Shown here: positions 6,750-10,128 of the stretch, piece after piece
How the letters are laid out: each line of letters opens with the position of its first letter
Numbering within the stretch: position 1 is the stretch's first letter
DNA from: Sva-07 sp964592115
GTDB taxonomy: Bacteria > Actinomycetota > Acidimicrobiia > Acidimicrobiales > Ilumatobacteraceae
Reading direction: 5' to 3'
Assembly: GCA_964592115.1 (NCBI GenBank)
Contig: CAZQCP010000117.1
Span: 1 to 10,128 of the forward strand
Length of the DNA: 10,128 nt
The notes under the pieces: generated by a model
What the model saw: only the letters and a program-made list of their open reading frames with translations
Database searches by the model: none
Told to the model about the DNA's origin: nothing
Program-made: the position numbers and the translations under genes

Positions 6750-7235
6750 ATGACCAAGACCCGGATCAACTGGAAGGTCGCCGCCATCAGCGGCACCCTC
6801 GCCGGAGTCGCCCTCGGCGGCTTCGCCTACGCCGGCAACGACGACGGCCTGGTCCTACCCGACAGCGTGGTTCTCGAGCCCGCCGCTTCCGCCCAGGCGC
6901 CCGCCGCGACCAACACGACCCGCACCGACACGGCCAGGAACGGCGTGGCCAACTCCGGTGCCGGCACAGCCGTCGAGCCGGCGCCAACCTCGACGATCGC
7001 CAGCCCCGCCAGCCCGGCCAGCCCCGCCTCGGTCGCCAGCCCCGCCAGCCCGGCATCGGTCGCCAGCGTGGCCTCCCCCGTCTCGCCGGTGTCGCCGGTG
7101 TCGCCCGTGTCGCCCGTCAGCCCGGCGTCACCGGCCAGCCCGGCGAGCCCCGCCAGCCCCGCCAGCCCCGCCTCGGTCGCCAGCCCGGCCAGCCCCGCCA
7201 GCCCCGCCTCGGTCGGCAGCGCCGGCAGCAGCTGA
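6750..7235 (+). CDS. Small exported protein with 25 Ser-Pro-Ala/Val tripeptide repeats
   Basis: A 161-residue protein of unknown function. Residues 1-28 look like a Sec signal peptide (MTKTRINWK, hydrophobic core, cleavage after FAYA). A polar Thr/Ala linker runs to about 84. From 85 to 159 serine occurs at every third position in 25 uninterrupted tripeptides: mostly SPA, with a central block of five SPV and scattered SVA, ending SVG-SAG-SS. There is no LPXTG signal, no C-terminal membrane helix and no cysteine, so it is probably secreted or held in the envelope by other means. The Pro content predicts an extended, polyproline-like rod; the serines are possible O-glycosylation sites. It is not collagen, as Gly is not at every third place. 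A good Shine-Dalgarno and consistent codon use argue that it is real, despite low complexity. Confidence 0.75.
   Translation: MTKTRINWKVAAISGTLAGVALGGFAYAGNDDGLVLPDSVVLEPAASAQAPAATNTTRTDTARNGVANSGAGTAVEPAPTSTIASPASPASPASVASPASPASVASVASPVSPVSPVSPVSPVSPASPASPASPASPASPASVASPASPASPASVGSAGSS
7002..7226 (+). repeat. 9-bp-period tandem repeat encoding (S-P/V-A/V)25
   Basis: Twenty-five 9-bp units, each coding for one tripeptide. Units differ at synonymous sites: SPA units mostly use AGC, whereas the SPV and most SVA units use TCG. A unit pair AGCCCCGCC-TCGGTCG recurs at 7020, 7164 and 7200, which suggests block duplications by slippage or unequal exchange. The copy number may be variable between strains or mis-assembled. 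Confidence 0.85.
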
Positions 7236-7266
7236 GTAACAGTGGGGCCAGACCCCGCTGTTACTC
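7234..7266. repeat. 33-nt palindromic hairpin repeat, copy 2
   Basis: It begins inside the TGA stop codon of the repeat protein (the GA of TGA is its first two bases). Arms GAGTAACAG and CTGTTACTC are perfectly complementary, extended by a T-G wobble and GGGG/CCCC around a CCAGA loop. Compared with copy 1 at 941-973, stem changes are largely compensatory (for example G-C there, A-T here). It could act as the terminator or mRNA 3' stabiliser of the repeat protein gene. Confidence 0.8.
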
Positions 7267-7283
7267 GGGCAGGCGAAAAACGT

Positions 7284-7315
7284 ACGAACCCCGGAGCGCA
7301 TGCTCCGGGGTTCGT
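7284..7315 (-). terminator. Intrinsic terminator of the left-contig rpsG (possibly bidirectional)
   Basis: A perfect 14-bp stem (7284-7297 with 7302-7315) has a 4-nt GCAT loop. Read on the minus strand it is followed two bases later by a run of five T (the AAAAA at 7276-7280), the classic form for ending the leftward ribosomal protein transcript. On the plus strand the following bases are only moderately T-rich, so termination of the repeat protein gene from that side is possible but weaker. Confidence 0.8.
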
Positions 7316-7360
7316 TCTCGTTCTGGACCAGTGTGGCGCCGGCGTGTCACCGGCTGGCGA

Positions 7361-7473
7361 TCACCAGCGGTAGTGGGCGAACGCGCGGTTCGACTCGGCC
7401 ATCTTGTGCATGTCCTCGCGGCGCTTGACCGCGGCGCCGAGGCCATTGGAGGCGTCCATGATCTCGTTGGCGA
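7361..7473 (-). CDS. rpsG: Ribosomal protein S7, C-terminal 36 codons, cut by assembly gap
   Basis: The minus strand encodes the last 36 residues of S7, ending in the invariant MAESNRAFAHYRW and TGA, and runs straight into the 10-N gap. It is not a copy of the complete rpsG at 7592-8068: over the 113 shared bases about 93 match (82%), and 27 of 36 residues match (75%). The differences are mostly conservative (Arg/Lys, Glu/Asp, Val/Met), as expected of a working gene from another lineage rather than a decaying duplicate. It has its own terminator 45 nt downstream. The likely explanation is a contig end from a related organism, or the wrong join of two contigs that both end in or near rpsG; a true second rpsG cannot be excluded. 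Confidence 0.88.
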
Positions 7474-7483
7474 NNNNNNNNNN
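7474..7483. other. Assembly gap, 10 N
   Basis: Ten N bases join two contigs inside or next to rpsG. The true distance is unknown. Any open frame crossing it is an artefact. Confidence 0.99.
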
Positions 7484-7533
7484 GCGGCACCTTAGTGCAC
7501 TCGTGAACGGCATCGCCAGCGGCCCCGAACGCG

Positions 7534-7569
7534 GAACTGCGGCACACCCGGGTGGGTGCGCCGCAGTTC
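7534..7569 (-). terminator. Terminator-like hairpin after the complete rpsG
   Basis: GAACTGCGGC (7534-7543) pairs with GCCGCAGTTC (7560-7569). After one A-C mismatch a further 5-bp stem CACCC/GGGTG closes on a GGGT loop. It lies 22 nt beyond the rpsG stop on the minus strand. No T-run follows, so it may be a T-poor terminator of the kind common in high-GC genomes. The remaining bases from 7484 to 7591 show no gene. Confidence 0.6.
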
Positions 7570-7591
7570 GGGTTCCGAAGAGCTCGGACGG

Positions 7592-8068
7592 TCACCAGCG
7601 ATAGTGGGCGAACGCCTTGTTCGACTCGGCCATCTTCTGGATGTCGTCGCGCTTCTTCATCGCCGCGCCGAGACCGTTGGCGGCGTCCATCAGCTCGCCG
7701 GCGAGGCACTGGGCCATCGTCTTCTCACGGCGGGCACGGGCGTAGTCGACGACCCAGCGGATGGCGAGGGTGGTCGCCCGGCGGGGGCGCACCTCGACGG
7801 GCACCTGGTAGGTCGCACCGCCGACGCGTCGGCTGCGCACCTCGAGTGGCGGCTTGACGTTCTCGATCGCCCGCTTGACGACGTCGATCGCCTGCTCGTC
7901 GCCTTCGAGGCGGGACTGGATGAGGTCGATCGCGTCGTAGACGATCTTTTCGGCCACGGTGCGCTTGCCGTGCAGCATGACCTTGTTGATGATCTGGGTG
8001 ACGAGGACCGACTTGTAGATCGGGTCGGCGACCAGTTCGCGGCGGGGAGCGGGACCTTTACGAGGCAT
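7592..8068 (-). CDS. rpsG: 30S ribosomal protein S7, complete
   Basis: A 158-residue S7, the primary 16S rRNA-binding protein that nucleates assembly of the 30S head. The family marks are plain: MPRKGPAPRREL start, the VKRAIENVKPPLEVRSRRVGG region followed by TYQVPVEVRP (centre), and the FAHYRW end. Length is that of usual bacterial S7 (about 156). It starts at ATG 8068, only 3 nt after the rpsL stop, with its AAGGAG ribosome binding site inside the last rpsL codons, so the two are co-transcribed and probably coupled. In most actinobacteria fusA and tuf follow; here a hairpin follows at 22 nt and then the contig ends, so that part of the str operon is either elsewhere or lost in the gap. Confidence 0.97.
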   Translation of the reverse strand: MPRKGPAPRRELVADPIYKSVLVTQIINKVMLHGKRTVAEKIVYDAIDLIQSRLEGDEQAIDVVKRAIENVKPPLEVRSRRVGGATYQVPVEVRPRRATTLAIRWVVDYARARREKTMAQCLAGELMDAANGLGAAMKKRDDIQKMAESNKAFAHYRW

Positions 8069-8071
8069 CGG

Positions 8072-8443
<372 letters not shown>

Positions 8444-8609
8444 GAATGAGACCTCGTTCGTTTGGTCGTTCCGGATCACCGGGCGGAGCACCGGAAATGT
8501 GGTGTGTTGGCTCCACTGCGAGTCGCGGTGTCGCCGCCGTACATCAGGAAATCTCCCGATGAGAGGCCGTTGCAAGGCTACGGGCACCGGCTCCGACCCG
8601 CAACGCAGC
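8444..8609 (-). other. rpsL leader region, no gene
   Basis: These 166 bases between rpsL and the gap hold the rpsL ribosome binding site (8451-8455) and a small imperfect hairpin (8543-8562, arms CATC.GGA/TCC.GATG). No convincing promoter or regulatory RNA is visible. The frame of rpsL stays open here but without S12 similarity. Confidence 0.5.
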
Positions 8610-8709
8610 NNNNNNNNNNNNNNNNNNNNNNNNNNNNNNNNNNNNNNNNNNNNNNNNNNNNNNNNNNNNNNNNNNNNNNNNNNNNNNNNNNNNNNNNNNN
8701 NNNNNNNNN
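8610..8709. other. Assembly gap, 100 N
   Basis: Exactly 100 N, the customary length for a gap of unknown size, separates rpoC from rpsL. The order rpoC-rpsL-rpsG is the normal actinobacterial one, so this join is plausible. Confidence 0.99.
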
Positions 8710-8719
8710 GCGGGGCGCG

Positions 8720-10128
<1,409 letters not shown>

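Noticed and set aside
7002..7226. CRISPR array or collagen-like gene in the repetitive stretch
   Set aside because: The 9-bp units are contiguous, without unique spacers, and the encoded repeat has Ser rather than Gly at every third residue.
7361..7473. Decayed rpsG pseudogene from a tandem duplication
   Set aside because: The fragment has no frameshift or stop, conservative changes only and its own terminator, and it is cut by the N gap rather than by mutation.
7404..7604. Open frames crossing the 10-N gap
   Set aside because: They depend on N bases and overlap rpsG sequence on the other strand.
8523..8609. Promoter for rpsL (TTGCAA on the minus strand near 8571)
   Set aside because: No acceptable -10 box at 16-18 nt; transcription from rpoBC upstream is the simpler view.

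Overview
The window is GC-rich with near-universal G/C third codon positions and several GTG or unusual starts. Together with an rpoC-rpsL-rpsG ribosomal block that resembles actinobacterial sequences, this points to a high-GC actinobacterium. Acidimicrobiia-like is a guess from general look; nothing in the window proves it. Two runs of N (7474-7483 and 8610-8709) show that it is a scaffold of three contigs, probably from a draft or metagenome assembly. The left contig and the right contigs may not come from the same genome (see findings).

Left contig (1-7473), plus strand. The 3' part of an aminoglycoside-phosphotransferase-fold kinase gene (1-918) is followed by a 33-nt hairpin repeat and a promoter region. 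Next comes an iron-uptake cluster: a ferric-iron-binding lipoprotein (1103-2179), a two-domain ABC permease (about 2193-3740), an ABC ATPase overlapping it by ATGA (3737-4777), and an FTR1/EfeU-type iron permease (4805-5617). Two nucleotides later begins a PadR-family regulator (5620-5946), which overlaps by ATGA a four-helix membrane protein with a HAAS-like N-terminus (5943-6617). After a 132-nt intergenic region with clustered CTCA/TGAG motifs lies a small exported protein that is half Ser-Pro-Ala/Val tripeptide repeat (6750-7235). Its stop codon overlaps the second copy of the 33-nt hairpin. A strong hairpin terminator and the last 36 codons of a minus-strand rpsG follow, up to the first gap.

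Right contigs (7484-10128), minus strand. These hold the end of the RNA polymerase/str region: partial rpoC (8720-10128), then, after a 100-N gap, rpsL (8072-8443, GTG start) and complete rpsG (7592-8068), followed by a terminator-like hairpin instead of fusA. Both rpoC and rpsL carry an unusual residue at a functionally famous site: proline at the bridge-helix position equivalent to E. coli His777, and arginine at S12 position 88.

How the genes work together: the lipoprotein captures Fe3+ outside the membrane, and the permease and ATPase import it. The FTR1-like permease is a second iron route whose usual partners are absent here. The PadR/membrane-protein pair may sense or regulate something at the membrane, but its link to iron rests only on close packing. 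No phage, CRISPR array, transposase or tRNA/rRNA gene is visible. The strongest leads are the covarying hairpin repeat, the serine-every-third-residue protein, the two polymerase/ribosome substitutions, and the evidence for a chimeric join at the first gap.
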